Source: Timema cristinae (Eukaryota; Arthropoda; Insecta; Phasmatodea; Timematidae). From it: a DNA stretch of 64,000 bases. How positions within the stretch are numbered: the first letter of the stretch is position 1; each line of letters begins with the position of its first letter. Location: positions 62,290,817 through 62,354,816 of the forward strand of contig JBCFYV010009882.1 of assembly GCA_039000515.1 (NCBI GenBank), written 5' to 3'. This document shows, in pieces, positions 47,346 to 58,739 of the stretch. A program made the translations under genes and the position numbers. Below the pieces are notes generated by a model that saw nothing but the letters and a program-made list of their open reading frames with translations, searched no databases and was not told the origin of the DNA.

Positions 47346-47479
47346 ACGCCCAAATTCCAATATCACACATTATTTAAACAGAAGAGAGGAAGAATACCAG
47401 ACTAAGAAACTAATTGGTGGAAATTGACATGCCATTAGTTGAAACATAAAAAATTTCATTTTGACAAATCATTTAAAAA

Positions 47480-47816
47480 AAAAAAAAAGTTTGATCTAAG
47501 GCAGACTTCACGTATTAATATATAATCATACTATTATTAGATTATTACTATTTTAATTTAATAATCATATTATTATTAGATTATTACTATCTTAAAAGAT
47601 ATATACATACTATTACTATAATATTAATTTCTTAAAAAATATTATTATAAATTATGTGTAATATATTTATATAAGTTATATTTAATTTATTATTTAAATT
47701 ATATATTTTTAAAGAACAATGAAAAAGCTAAAATTAGATTATTTAGGATAATAATTATTTAAATTGGAACTGCGTGATAATAAAGTGTTTTTTACAAACT
47801 AGCATTAAAAAAAATT
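47480..47816. repeat. very AT-rich low-complexity DNA
   Basis: Duplicated ATTATTAGATTATTACTAT blocks (47530-47600) and long A/T runs. No gene. Confidence 0.6.
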
Positions 47817-47920
47817 GTGTAAGTAACCATTCGGGTTATATGCATACATTAATTACACTTATGAAATAGAGATGAAGAAGGGATAATTTTGGAGGATATG
47901 TACCCACGTTTTCTGGGTTA
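47817..47920 (-). repeat. SINE B/C 3' half next to the Harbinger-like element
   Basis: GTAACCATTCGGGTTATATG, then TTAATTACACTTATGAAAT, then GGAGGATATGTACCCACGTT matches the minus-strand view of tail and body. It breaks off just before the Harbinger-like left end. The head is not found on the far side. Confidence 0.6.
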
Positions 47921-48162
47921 GACTTAACCAGGCCTCGTTTGTACTGCAAGCGACTTGCTTGGAGGCTTGCTTAGTGGTTAGCGGCAAGTGATGCGCTGTT
48001 CACATATATCTAGTCGAGTCAATAGCAGTCGCAGTGCAGTGTGGAGGTGTGTACTTTCATCATGTCACTGTCAAAACTCTCTAGGAAATTAATTACACTC
48101 GAAAACATAGCTCTAAAACTTGATGATATTTTGCTTATAGATCTTGCCAGGTTCATGAATTT

Positions 48163-48368
48163 AATAAGAGACGTGCCAAACGTGGTGAATTTAACAACTT
48201 TATCATTGAACTCGCTTGTATGATGATACATTTTTTTAATATTTACGTATGACTAAAACATCATTTGATTTCTTACTTTCCAAACTAGAAGAAAGATTGA
48301 CCAAAACTACAAGTAAATTTAGAGAACCGATTAGTGCTCTAAAGGGACGTGCTATTACACTGAGGTAG
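48163..48368 (+). pseudogene. Harbinger transposase (HARBI1/ALP1-like), N-terminal fragment
   Basis: One frame reads NKRRAKRGEFNNFIIEL then a hydrophobic run to FFNIYV. A shifted frame from 48249 reads MTKTSFDFLLSKLEERL, then FREPISALKGRAITLR, then TAG at 48366-48368. This is the usual order at the start of Harbinger nucleases: a basic stretch, R-x-x-E-F, Y-x-x-Y-F-R-M-x-x-x-x-F-D-x-L-L, R-x-x-I-x-x-x-x-R-L-x-x-T-L-R. The DDE catalytic part is missing. Frameshift between the two parts. Nuclear transposition enzyme, inactive here. Confidence 0.72.
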
Positions 48369-48389
48369 CTTTTATTTTATTAGAAGCCA

Positions 48390-48830
48390 TTTAAAAATAG
48401 TAATTTGTATGCCATATCATTATAGTCTATTATGTATCTAGGTAGGAAAACCAAAATCAAAAACAATAGTTTTGTTATTATTATTGTTAACAAAATCAAA
48501 AAAGCCACTTAAATAATAAAATATTTTTGATATAGTTTGTCTATACTTGATTATTTATCTAGATAAGAAATTAACAGTAAAAAATAATAATGTAATAATT
48601 ATTGTAGTTTACAAAATAAAATAAACTCAAGAAATAAATACTTTGGATATAATATGGCTATACATGATTACGTATATATTCTACTTGATTATTATATATC
48701 TAGGTAAGAAAATAAAAGTGAGCAAAATAATAGTTTGGTTATTATTATATTCAAAAGAAATTACAAGCCAACTTAAAAATTTAATATTTTGAATATCGTA
48801 TAGCTATACCTTCTTAAATTACTTTAACGG
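48390..48830 (+). repeat. tandem repeat in the Harbinger-like element, about 135-base unit
   Basis: Three diverged units with ATTATATATCTAGGTAAGAA, AAATAATAGTTTGGTTATTA and ATATTTTGAATATCGTATAG-like blocks, starting near 48415, 48545 and 48690. Confidence 0.75.
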
Positions 48831-48929
48831 AGTAGGAAGTATTCTTTGACAAAACGACTAGACTCTTCCAGAAAATACTTAGTATAATATTAATAATTAA
48901 TATATATATATATATATATAAAACAAAGA

Positions 48930-49085
48930 ATACTTTAACTTGGAATGTTAGATCCTCATTTATTAATTAATGCGTGTAAAAAAATACTTTAACAAACCTG
49001 GAATGTTTAGTTCTCTAATATTAATAACTAATGCATATAATAAACAATAATTTTATCAACCTGTAATGTTTAATTCTCCACAAAT
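48930..49085 (+). repeat. tandem repeat in the Harbinger-like element, about 60-base unit
   Basis: Three units of AATACTTTAACTTGGAATGT, TAGATCCTC and ATTAATTAATGCGTGTAA-like sequence starting near 48930, 48983 and 49045. Preceded by a (TA)n run at 48900-48920. Confidence 0.7.
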
Positions 49086-49389
49086 TTCTTCTCAGTACCT
49101 TTTTAGTACTCCCACATTAATGTGAAGGACTTCACTGTGGTCTGAGTATCACAAAGCTCATCTTTGGAACACAGCAATAATAAGCTTTTCAATACCCATT
49201 ATTATAAATAAACTGAACGGTTGCCGCCCAGCTATCCTACGATATTATTCGACAAGTTGAATCACTTAGCGGGTTCCCTAGAGTGTTCGGTTCACGGTAA
49301 CTCTCGACGTTTGGGTTGCGCACTAGCCAAGTGTGACTCTAACCACTCACCTCCAAGCAAATCCCTTTCAGTACAAACATGGCTTTAGG

Positions 49390-50430
49390 TGCCGTAAGCC
49401 TAGTTTCTAGGTCCTGTGACGAATATAACGGGGTCTGCCTCGGTAACTGAGCGAGAGATTGCCGCGCAGACGTTCAGCTCTAAAGCAGTATTTAATTATA
49501 CAATGCGGTATTCCAAAATATGGTTCACACGATTATAAAGTTGAAAGATTCCAAAAGAGTTATTTTTCCTTAACAACCATATGTTTTGAGTTTTATTATT
49601 AGCAAAAATGTGTGAATATGTAACATTAGCTCATTTTAAACGGTGTTATAAATATATTTGTGGATCTATGAGACGTGGCTTGATGATGACGGGCTCTAGA
49701 TTTAGCTTTCCTCTAACAAAATAGTGATATTTTAATAGGCTCACAACGATACTAGAAGCGAGTTTTCCTTTTACCTTGAGATAATAAGTTTCGTAGCTTT
49801 TTTTCCTCTCTTTCTTATCAACATGAAAAAGGGTAGTTGTGGGTGAAGGGCTAAAGTGAGTATATGCTTGAACAGAATGGTAAAATAGTTCCAGGAAACG
49901 ACACAGACTATTGTATTTTAATCTATATGGCCTGACAACAATTAATACTTTCTCGACGCCCAAGGTGGCTACATTAAAACAAACAAAAAACTAGAAAATC
50001 TCATTTGAAAAATAAAAAAATACGGATTGTGGAAAAGAAATATCAAGCAATTAAAAATCTGAAATTATATTCCAAAATACGATTTCACGAAGTCTAGCCT
50101 ACTTATAATACTTTCTTATAAAGTTTCTTATTTCATATTCTTATTGCATCAAAGTCTTCTTTATAACATCCTCAAAGTCCATATTACGAGTAATATCGCT
50201 CTTATACACAGAAGACCCAAAGAAAATGTTAGACGATCGAGACAGTTCTTGATTTGTTCAAGTTTATAAAGTGAACTTTATTTTGCATTTGTTCAAATAA
50301 TTGAAAGGTTTATCCCCAAAGAAATAATACACACATCTGGAAAACTTGTACCAAATTTATATTTTATTTGGGATTTTATCATTTATGCTGTCTTGCTTTT
50401 GTCTAAACTTTTTCTGATGATAGAAACTTT
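49390..50430. other. intergenic DNA with an unassigned minus-strand frame
   Basis: A GC-richer patch at 49390-49490 follows the Harbinger-like element. A 105-codon minus-strand frame (49963-49646) has no recognised motif and is not called a gene. Confidence 0.3.
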
Positions 50431-50440
50431 AGGCTACTGT

Positions 50441-52367
50441 CGGGAATAATTCCGGACAATCTGAAATTAGTTTTAATCTCTTTGATTGGGTATCAGTAAG
50501 TACATGCTGATTTTTCACCCTTGATAGGCTCGGATTTGACCACCATCTTGTGAAAAGGGGCCAAAAAGCTACACATTTAAAAATATTTGTAAGTATCTCA
50601 TTTAGTACCAACTTTAGAATAAAATATGGTTTTATGAAAGTTAAATATGGGTAAATTATCTACAAAAATTGTTCTATTCATTTTGGTCGCAAGAAAGCCT
50701 GTTTCTGAGTAATAGGCGGTTGAAATATTGAATTTTTTGGCGTTTGATATTTTTTTATTCTATGCATTCTATAACAATGCATTTGATTTTATGGAATGTA
50801 AATATAATTTCTTTGTCAGATCAAAAGAAGAAAGGTTCAAGGCCGTCATCCAAAATAACAGAAACTGGTCTAGTATTGCTTTGTATTTACATGTGTAACG
50901 GTTTTGCCACTGTTCTCTTTAGTCAGTTAGGTTAGTGGAGAAACGGCCAGCCTCCCAACCAGAATCAGAGTCTTAATTGTGCTATCCCCTCTCAGACATT
51001 GCTACGCGCATAAACGGACAATTTTTGTCGTCGGGTAAAGGAAAGTCTCAGAGCAGGTTTTATGCACCCCACGTTACTGATTTGTATGCGTCATTTAGGG
51101 ACAACATTTTGTTTCTACGCGCATTTAGTTACTGTGATACTACTTCCGCATTATACAAGTAGGGAATAATGAGGTGATTTAAGCTTCTATAGAAAAAAAA
51201 AACACTTAGAGAGGGTTGTTCATATTTTTAAGGACCTAAACGTGTCTCCATAGGCAATTGAGAAAGCAGGTTAACAATGTCTTCTTCTTCTTCTTCTGGA
51301 GCAAAAAACTGTGAATAATTAAATAAATTAATTATAGATACCATTGGTGTTTGATACAATCTATTACCAAATGTCTACCAAACCTATCATCATTCCCACC
51401 AACTAAAGTTGCAACTCACTTACACTTGTTCCGTAATTATAACCAAATTCAGAAGTGGTATGGAAATAAAAAGGTAACCTAAGACTGGGGATGGAAAAAT
51501 TCAAAGAATGGGTTGAGATAGTCAATCTCATTTCTTGTAAATGTGAAAACGTTACAATACAGCATGTAAGTTATCTGTTGCAAAGCTGGATTGCATTACT
51601 CTGTAATGTGTGGCTTATGCAAGGACAAATCGTATTCAAATATTGTGGACGTGGATGAATATTAGATTAAGACGAGGAAATAGATATTGAAATAGAAAAT
51701 GGTTTGGAATATTCCGACGTCTATCACCTAGATGCTGAATATGAGACAGATGTTGTAAAGAGGCCAAGATGATATCGAGGCATATAATGATCAACCATTG
51801 ACATCAAAAAGAGAAAAATAAGAAAATTTAATGAACAATTAACTTTAAAAGAAACGTAAAGTTAGCATTGTGGATTAAGACTCTTGGGGATACTACGTAA
51901 AAAAACACACGCGCTGACTATTTTACCTCTAGGTGGTGAGCAAACGAGTACACAGTAAGCCATTTATGTTTTATTGACTGGAACAGATAAAAATCGTTTG
52001 TAGCACCAAAAAATAACAAATTGTGTATCTACAAACTGTCTAAAATTAAAAAAATATGGCATATGCCTTAAAACTAAATATTTCGACCGCCTTTTACTAA
52101 GAAACAGGTATTCGTATGACAAAAAGGTGTGGAACAGCTTTGGTAGAAAATTTACACAACTTTAACTTTTATAACCACAAATATTTTTCTAAAGTTGATA
52201 CTAACCGAGATATTTACACTTTATTTTTTTAATGTAATTTTGTTTGCCTTTTTTCAAGATGGCAGCAAATCCGGGCCTGTTAGGGGGTGCAAAATTACTA
52301 GCATGTGTTTTCTGACATAAAATCAAACAGATTAATATTAAATCCAGCTTGTCCAGAATTATTCCCG
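50441..52367. mobile_element. DNA element with about 325-base terminal inverted repeats
   Basis: The left arm (50441-50764) and the reverse complement of the right arm (52040-52367) align throughout: CGGGAATAATTCCGGACAAT versus CGGGAATAATTCTGGACAAG, then GCTCGGATTTGACCACCATC versus GCCCGGATTTGCTGCCATCT, TACCAACTTTAGAA versus TATCAACTTTAGAA, CCTGTTTCTGAGTAATAGGC versus CCTGTTTCTTAGTAAAAGGC. The interior of about 1.3 kb includes a cysteine-rich protein remnant. No clear TSD and no named superfamily from the ends alone. Confidence 0.8.
51480..51772 (+). pseudogene. Cys-rich C-terminal domain of an element-encoded protein, broken
   Basis: Broken across frames. TWGWKNSKNGLR-like residues near 51490, a CKCEN at about 51535, then CCKAGLHYSVMCGLCKDKS and SNIVDVDE (51576-51660), and in another frame DEEIDIEIENGLEYSDVYHL and DAEYETDVVKRPR ending with TGA at 51770-51772. 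This resembles the C-x-C ... G-L-x-C-x-x-x-C-x-x-C-x-G-x-x-C pattern followed by an acidic tail that I recall from many insect transposon-associated proteins. The protein's role is unknown to me. It sits between the long inverted repeats and is probably the end of their former gene. Confidence 0.5.
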
Positions 52368-52403
52368 CTAACAATGTACTTGACGACTGAGCTACTTGTT
52401 TTC

Positions 52404-52430
52404 TGTTTTTTTTTTTTTTTTTTTTTTTTG
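52404..52430 (+). repeat. poly(T) run
   Basis: About 25 consecutive T just outside the long-inverted-repeat element. Confidence 0.95.
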
Positions 52431-52439
52431 TGAATAGTA

Positions 52440-53130
52440 TGCCTACAATACGACAATACGAATAAAAACCTGAATTTGAAAGGCATATTTTTTAATTAAA
52501 TCAGGTAATTATTCCTCTGGTGTTTAATTAGTATCTTAATTTTCCACTCTTAGCCTTTGCATTGTCTGTGATAAAAAAAATTAAATCAATGATTTTTTTA
52601 CATTATTTCAAATTCAATTCTTCGTATTTTGCTTGTCTCGAACATCAACCAAAATAAAAAAGGGAATAATACAACTTCTCAATTACGCACAGATGTATAA
52701 TTCCAGGTTCTTGGAGTAATTTATTTATCTTATCTATGTTTTTCAAAAGATTTTCCAAATGGCTGTCATTAATGACGTTTCTAAGACATTCGGATATTTT
52801 ACCAAAGCTTTTTCTTCAGGGACCACTCTTACTTTCCGTTAATATGAAGTGTACAGTGCATTCTGAGATATAAACCAGTGCGGCGCGCATTTCCTTGTAA
52901 TATATTTTAAATTTTCGCACATCATTGTAACGTCGGTCTACAAATAATGTGTAAGGCGAATGTATTTATTTATAAACTACAACAGGTGGGGGTGGGGTAA
53001 GAATAAAATATGATTCCAAGATAATTATTTTGAGAAACAGTGAATCATAACCCGATAGCCCCAGGACCAATTTAAAATGTGATAACAAGATATCTTTTAA
53101 GGTATCTTATGCGCCACCTTGTTAAATAGT
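52440..53130. other. AT-rich intergenic DNA
   Basis: No supported feature. Confidence 0.4.
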
Positions 53131-53139
53131 TCTTAGCAC

Positions 53140-53280
53140 ATATATATATATAATATTATATATGCATGTATATGTATATAAATCCATGTGAACACACACA
53201 TATATACACATATAGATAAGTACAAAACATGTATATGTATATATATATATGTGTGTTTTATACCGACCTATATATATATA

Positions 53281-53325
<45 letters not shown>

Positions 53326-53446
53326 TGTGTATACACACACACAAATAAAATATTTCAAAGGTGCCTTACACCCTTCACTTCCAGGAACCCTAAAATAATA
53401 TAAGCGGCATACAGCCGGATAGGCAGTAAGACCCATGGCACACATA

Positions 53447-53485
<39 letters not shown>
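53140..53485. repeat. (TA)n/(CA)n microsatellite cluster
   Basis: TA runs at about 53143-53155, 53240-53250, 53285-53322 and 53448-53482, with ACACAC tracts. Translations of these runs are not genes. Confidence 0.95.
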
Positions 53486-53486
<1 letters not shown>

Positions 53487-53519
53487 TATGTGAGGGAGAA
53501 AGACGCACTTAACTCAAAT

Positions 53520-53880
53520 TTCCATTTAAAATGAACTTCAAATATATTCTATAGCCATAATAGTTTTTAGAAGATCCAAGCTAGGACCATTCGTCCAAAC
53601 AGATTCTAGTTACATACAATATTGATATATTTGCCGGAGTGGAATGTTAAATATTTGCTTGGGGAGGTATATTCGTATTCCAAGTAGCTTATAGAAGCAT
53701 ACAATTTTCAAATCATTTCTAGTTAAGAATGGTTCAAATAAATTCCATGTGCACTCGAAACTCAGACGTTTTATGGAGGAGGGAAGGACCCCATTGGATA
53801 GTTTATAGACGCATCCAACCTTCAAAAAATTCTTGAGGAGGTTCTCCTGCACTTTCTTAAGCTTAAGGTTCCCAAGTCCT
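53520..53880 (-). repeat. diverged tandem repeat, about 120-base unit
   Basis: AGTTTATAGACGCATCCAAC, AGCTTATAGAAGCATACAAT and AGTTTTTAGAAGATCCAAGC mark three units. The minus-strand 92-codon frame here is a repeat translation. Confidence 0.5.
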
Positions 53881-54051
53881 TCAAACAAACCTGTTTTTTT
53901 TATGCTCCCCTCTTCCTACACCAAATACAACTGAACATAATATCATTCCAATTATTGACAGTCAAAATAAATCAGTAGAAACTTGTGTGTGTCTCTTCAA
54001 GGATTTAGGGAGAAATAATAAATAGACAACCTTAAGATTATAAAAATAGTT

Positions 54052-54097
54052 AGCGTATAACCCGAACGGGTAGTAAGACGCGGTACTAAATATTATA
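54052..54097 (+). repeat. tail-only retro-insertion of the SINE 3' end (second case)
   Basis: 46 bases: AGCGTATAACCCGAACGGGT, AGTAAGACGCGGTACTAAAT, ATTATA. Flanked by a perfect 15-base TSD, ATTATAAAAATAGTT, at 54037-54051 and 54098-54112. Ends in a TTA-type run as in family B rather than TAA. Confidence 0.92.
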
Positions 54098-54500
54098 ATT
54101 ATAAAAATAGTTGTTAAAAAGCTCATATTAAACCGTAAATCTCTATTGTCAGTGTGTTTTGATGGTAAATCAGCAATGGTCAATCTCATTGTTCTTGAAT
54201 GGTTAGCTGTATTTGTATATACACTTTGTCTACCATGAAAAGTAGCATTCTTACCGGGACGGATAACACAATAGCTCAAGGTTATATTCTACAACATAGT
54301 TCTCATCATTTTTAAAATCTTGAGTTGGTAAATTCTTGAATATAGCGAGTCGAAAATAGTGTATTTTATACTTCCTTGAAACAATACAGCTTGTTTACAG
54401 ATTTATAGAGGGCTTATAAACATAATACGCATGTTTTGAAACTATCATTATGCGTATTGGAACATGGTATAAATATAGCTTAATAATTCCTAACGATGAC

Positions 54501-54749
54501 ACCCGCCTCTGTGGCGTAGTTGGCTAACGCGCTGGTCGTTATAAGCCCGACTGCTGAGGACGGGGAGATCGAGGTTCGAATCTCGGTCGGGTGAACTGGG
54601 GGTGGTTTTTCCTAAATGGTTTTCCACTCTTCCTCCACGCAAATGCGGGTTCACTTCCTCTAATTCAACCTTCCATAATCCTAATCCATTAGAGTAATTA
54701 GTACTTAAAGCGTATAACCCGAACGGGTAGTAAGACGCGGTGCTAAGTA
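54501..54749 (+). repeat. SINE family B, full length (copy B5)
   Basis: Head CTCTGTGGCGTAGTTGGCTA, B box GAGGTTCGAATCTCGG, intact body and tail, but almost no terminal trinucleotide run (GCTAAGTA). A perfect 13-base TSD, TCCTAACGATGAC, lies at 54488-54500 and 54750-54762. Probably the youngest family B copy here. Confidence 0.96.
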
Positions 54750-54841
54750 TCCTAACGATGACAAGATGGTTTGTTGGAAACTGCCCAGCTATAGTACGAA
54801 ATGTTGCGGAAAGGAATAAAGCAATCAGAATTTTAGGAATA

Positions 54842-55064
54842 TTATTATTATTATTATTAGCACCGCGTCTTACTACCCATTCGGGTTATACGCACTTACG
54901 CTAATGTGTAATGGTAGGGTGATTGTGAGATGAAATGGAGGACCTACAGTTTAACGTGGAATCCGAACCACGGTGGAGGAATGGCATTCCTCACATTCAC
55001 AAGATGTCTTGTCAGAGGTGAAGGAAGGGTTTGGTAATCAGATAAATCTTTGCCGGGACCGAGG
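54842..55064 (-). repeat. SINE family A, 5'-truncated (copy A5)
   Basis: Minus strand carries tail and body and ends in the B-box region CCTCGGTCCCGGCAAAG. Flanked by TTTTAGGAATA (54831-54841) and TTCTAGGAATA (55065-55075), 10/11. Subfamily without the GTGTATTAATCAC insert. Confidence 0.92.
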
Positions 55065-55075
55065 TTCTAGGAATA

Positions 55076-56185
55076 AAATTTGAAGGAAAAGGCATTCTCA
55101 TATAATATTTCAAGGTCAGTAAAACACTAAATATTCTCAATGGAATCTATTGACCACTATGCGTGAAGTACCATATGTAGGAACAGCAGGACACATAGTT
55201 ATATTCAAACGCCTTGCCATTAGACTTATTGCAAGGCTTTGAAGAAAATAGCATAAACTTTTCGGCAGTATTTTGATATTTAGACTAGAACTGATACAAC
55301 GGTGTTTATGATGTCTAAACTTGACATTTACAAAGTTGATATTTCACTTTTATGGATATGTTTTTGCTTTTCGTATAATCTAAGGAAATAGAAGGATAGA
55401 AAAAAATAACAAAGTTGTGTATTGTGGTATACTTGATTATCAAGTAGGGCCTATCTAGAGAGTGGATGGACTAGTTTTGGCCCATTGGTGTGGAAAATGT
55501 ATCTACGAAATTTTTGAAGGCTATAGCGTCCAGATACCAATACTTCTTGTAATGACCCTTTTTTAAACTGATTCAGGTCAGGAATGAACTTATGTCTGCA
55601 ATAATCCAGGACTGCCTGAATGATTTGATGTTTCCATGCTTTAAACATACACATACGACGAGAAATGTGGACGTTGATCTAGTGAGTGAAAAACTCAACA
55701 ATTGAGTACCAATTGAATGTATTTACATCTGTATCCACAATTTGTGTTTTGTGGTGATTGATTTTATATGTGGCAATATTTATTATAATATGAGCTATAT
55801 TTCAAATGTTTAGTGAACAATATTTAATCTTGCAAGATTATAAGTTATTTTAAATCTGATAATTCTTTGAACAATAAACTACGCATATTTTCATCCAAGA
55901 TTTTTAAGAATAGTTAACATAGGATTCAAGATACGAGGATATAATTTATAGGGCAGTATGAAGATACAGTAAGCTTAAGTCTTGATGTAAATTAGGATAA
56001 AGTGAGAGAGCTCAGTAAAATTCTAGATGAACCCCTTTTGGTAATGTCTAGACAAGTCAGTGATTGAAACCAAATTAATTATTTTTGTTTAACAAAATTG
56101 TAATCTATATTTATTTTGACATCTATAGTAAAATTTAAATATGACTGGAATTAGGTCTGTTAACAAATTTTAGATAAAATATATC
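55076..56185. other. intergenic DNA with an unassigned minus-strand frame
   Basis: A 67-codon frame at 55654-55451 has a protein-like look (GRYSLQKFRRYIFHTNGPKL) but matches nothing I recognise. Confidence 0.3.
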
Positions 56186-56189
56186 ATTC

Positions 56190-56275
56190 TGACCAAATAT
56201 CCTGGGTTTAATCCCCATGTCCAAGTGTTATTTTTAAAAGTTTATTTCTTATAATGGTTTTTAAATTTGCTTAGT
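56190..56275 (+). repeat. SINE type E fragment
   Basis: CCTGGGTTTAATCCCCATGT (B box) then CCAAGTGTTATTTTTAAAAG. This matches the downstream edge of the type E copy at 38408. Confidence 0.5.
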
Positions 56276-56279
56276 TAAA

Positions 56280-58480
56280 GTTAATTTCTATGCATATCTG
56301 ATAACTAAAACAAAACTATGAACAACGTACACAAATGGCAATGAAAATACTGACCAAAGGTCTAGTATCTTTTATTATTATTTGTTGAAATCTTGACTCC
56401 AACTTTGATCCTTCATTCAATAGTGAGATATGTATCAACAACTTAATAAACGAGACTATTAACTAAATAGTCAGAGATTTATCGCGAGAAGCCAAGAGCC
56501 CTAGGTTTGGATTTTGTTATAAATATATAAATAAAAGAAACACATATATATATATATACATATATATAAATGTCAGAAATTAAAATGCATGCGACAAATA
56601 AAACAGAAATGCTGTAAATAGTATTCAATTAACTCCACAAATACATACACACCAGGCGATTATCGGGAATACTAAAATGCCACTATTTCAGTTTGAAATA
56701 TTTTATTTTATGAATAAAATACCATTATTCAACATACAAAATAATTACTATTCTGTACCCTATACGCTATTTGAACCTGGAAGAATGATTATATCACACG
56801 ACAAGTTTCTAAAATCTTAAAGAGACTCGAGCTATTTATAATTGAATCTTCGATATGTCTTTAATATTGCTCGTTAACAGCCGTGAAAGTACATTATTCC
56901 TTTAAACTAGACTTGCGTATTCTTGCAGCTATTAAATGTAATTAAGGATAAAGTAGTTAACAGAGCACTTACTTGAAAACAGCGAAATGTGTAATGGTAT
57001 GTACAGTACATACATACATTCCTAGTATAGGGTGTAAAGGCGATGATTGAATATTTGTTTGGACATTTTAATTTAATTTTGAATCCATTTATATTATTAT
57101 TTTTACCAAGCAATTTTTCTTTTAAAATAAAAATGGTTGGAGCTCGTCTTTTTTTTACTTCTATTGCAATATACAAATAGCAAGTTGTTTATTTAAGTTT
57201 TAATTATTCACTAGTAATGCCTTAGTTTTTACGTAAATTCTGTTTAAATCCATTAAAGGATCCCGATAATCTTTCTTTTGAATTAAACTTGGTTAGTCAC
57301 GAAAGTATAGATTGCTTCATGACCAAAAAATAAATTGGGTAAAAAAAACTTTAAAAAAATCTAAAATACCCATAAACCAAACAAAGACTAAGGGAAAATG
57401 AAACATTTTAGTGTCAACTCATAATTTTGTTATAGTAAAGAATGTGGCCAATGTAACTTTTCAAATGTCAGTTTATGCCAATCATAGTATTTTTATTTAA
57501 ATAGCTCTAATATTATGACCTCCATTTATTTTTCAAAATATTTCATTGAATAAATCACGAATGGTGTGGGTTGAATATTTTTGGGAAATAAATGTATCAA
57601 ATATAGCTTTCTAATGTGAGTTATTACTTTAAATGGCGAAAAATATATATCAATCAGTTATCAAATATAACGTTACACTTAAATTTAACTTACTGTTTGT
57701 TGCAAGACTCACTAAGTTGAGGCATAATACAATCTCTTCGACTGTGCTTGTTTGGATAAAATTATTATATTTTATTGTTTCACTAGTAGCTAAAATGCAC
57801 CCACATATTTTAAATAAATATTTATGGTGTTGAGTGGGCTTTTTAAAACCAATATTTTTTTTATGTGGGGTGCTTATATTATCTTTTTCGTTTCAGTGAC
57901 GTAATTAGTACGAAATATGCCTTCAAGTGATTTCCTCTTGTCTTGCTCTTCTGCCCATTTACATATTATGTATAGCTCAGGCAAGCGTTTAGATTATAAA
58001 AATTGTACTAAAATATAGAGCTAAACATTAAAATATTTATAAAATAATTTTGTAGCGCATTTGAATGAATGGTCAAATACCCCCCAAGTAATGCGCTATG
58101 GCCAGAGATAATTAACGCCCTGGTATTGTAATAAGTTTATTTATAACATGTAACTAAATTTGGTAGTTAATTCTATGTAAGATTGAAATAAAATTGCTTT
58201 ACGGTATGGTCAAAACTTGATTGAAACAGTGTACAGTCGTTGGTGCAGTGGAAGATTTAAGTTAGTAAATAACAGAGAAACAGGACCAAAGGGCATCATA
58301 ATGTTTGTACAATCAGAGTGGTGGTCCACAGATAGCAGCAATGGAAGTCACCAGTGTCACATCCCTAGTTCAAAGTGGGGTCCAAGAAGGTTACTTACTA
58401 CAAGGGCAATTATATAAACCTTATCAAATAGGGACTCATTCAGTTCTGCAACTCAAGAAGTAACTAGTAAGAACTCACTT
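56280..58480. other. AT-rich intergenic DNA
   Basis: Short TA runs near 56545. Short frames (56907-57176 minus, 57633-57833 plus, 58217-58417 plus) show no recognised motif. Confidence 0.4.
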
Positions 58481-58735
58481 CAGTGTCCATGTGGTCTAAA
58501 GCGCTACTCTTGCAGTAGAAAAGATTGTCGATGACGGGGAGAGAGAGGTTTTAATTTCAATCGGGTGTACTGAGGGTAGTTTTTCCAAAATAGTTTTCCA
58601 TTCTCCTTCCACGCAAATATGAACAAACTTCCTATTTATTACCTTCATGATCCCTAAAATCACTCGCGTAATCAGTACATAAGCGTATAACCTGGACGGG
58701 TAGTATAACGTGGTGCTAAAAATAAAATAAATAAC
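58481..58735 (+). repeat. SINE family C (copy C7)
   Basis: Head AGTGTCCATGTGGTCTAAAG, degraded B box (GAGGTTTTAATTTCAATCGG), body CATTCTCCTTCCACGCAAAT, and tail AAGCGTATAACCTGGACGGG with AACGTGGTGCTAAAAAT. Full length, moderately diverged, no TSD found. Confidence 0.85.
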
Positions 58736-58739
58736 AATT

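Larger units (their letters stand above)
47927..49384 (+). mobile_element. PIF/Harbinger-like DNA transposon, deleted
   Basis: Left arm (47930-48000) with CGTTTGTACTGCAAGCGACT, TGCTTGGAGG and TAGTGGTTAG. The right arm in reverse complement has ATGTTTGTACTGAAAGGGAT, TTGCTTGGAGG and AGTGGTTAGAG, so TIRs are about 70 bases and imperfect. TTA at 47924-47926 and 49385-49387 fits the 3-base TSD of this superfamily. A short transposase fragment lies just inside the left arm. The rest is replaced by AT-rich tandem arrays. Confidence 0.7.

Noticed and set aside
49646..49963. 105-codon minus-strand frame as a gene
   Set aside because: No recognisable motif, no splice or start context, and comparable frames are expected by chance in DNA of this length.
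53188..53508. Frames of repeated Ile-Tyr on both strands
   Set aside because: Translations of TA microsatellites.
58217..58417. 66-codon plus-strand frame
   Set aside because: No recognised motif and no signals around it.
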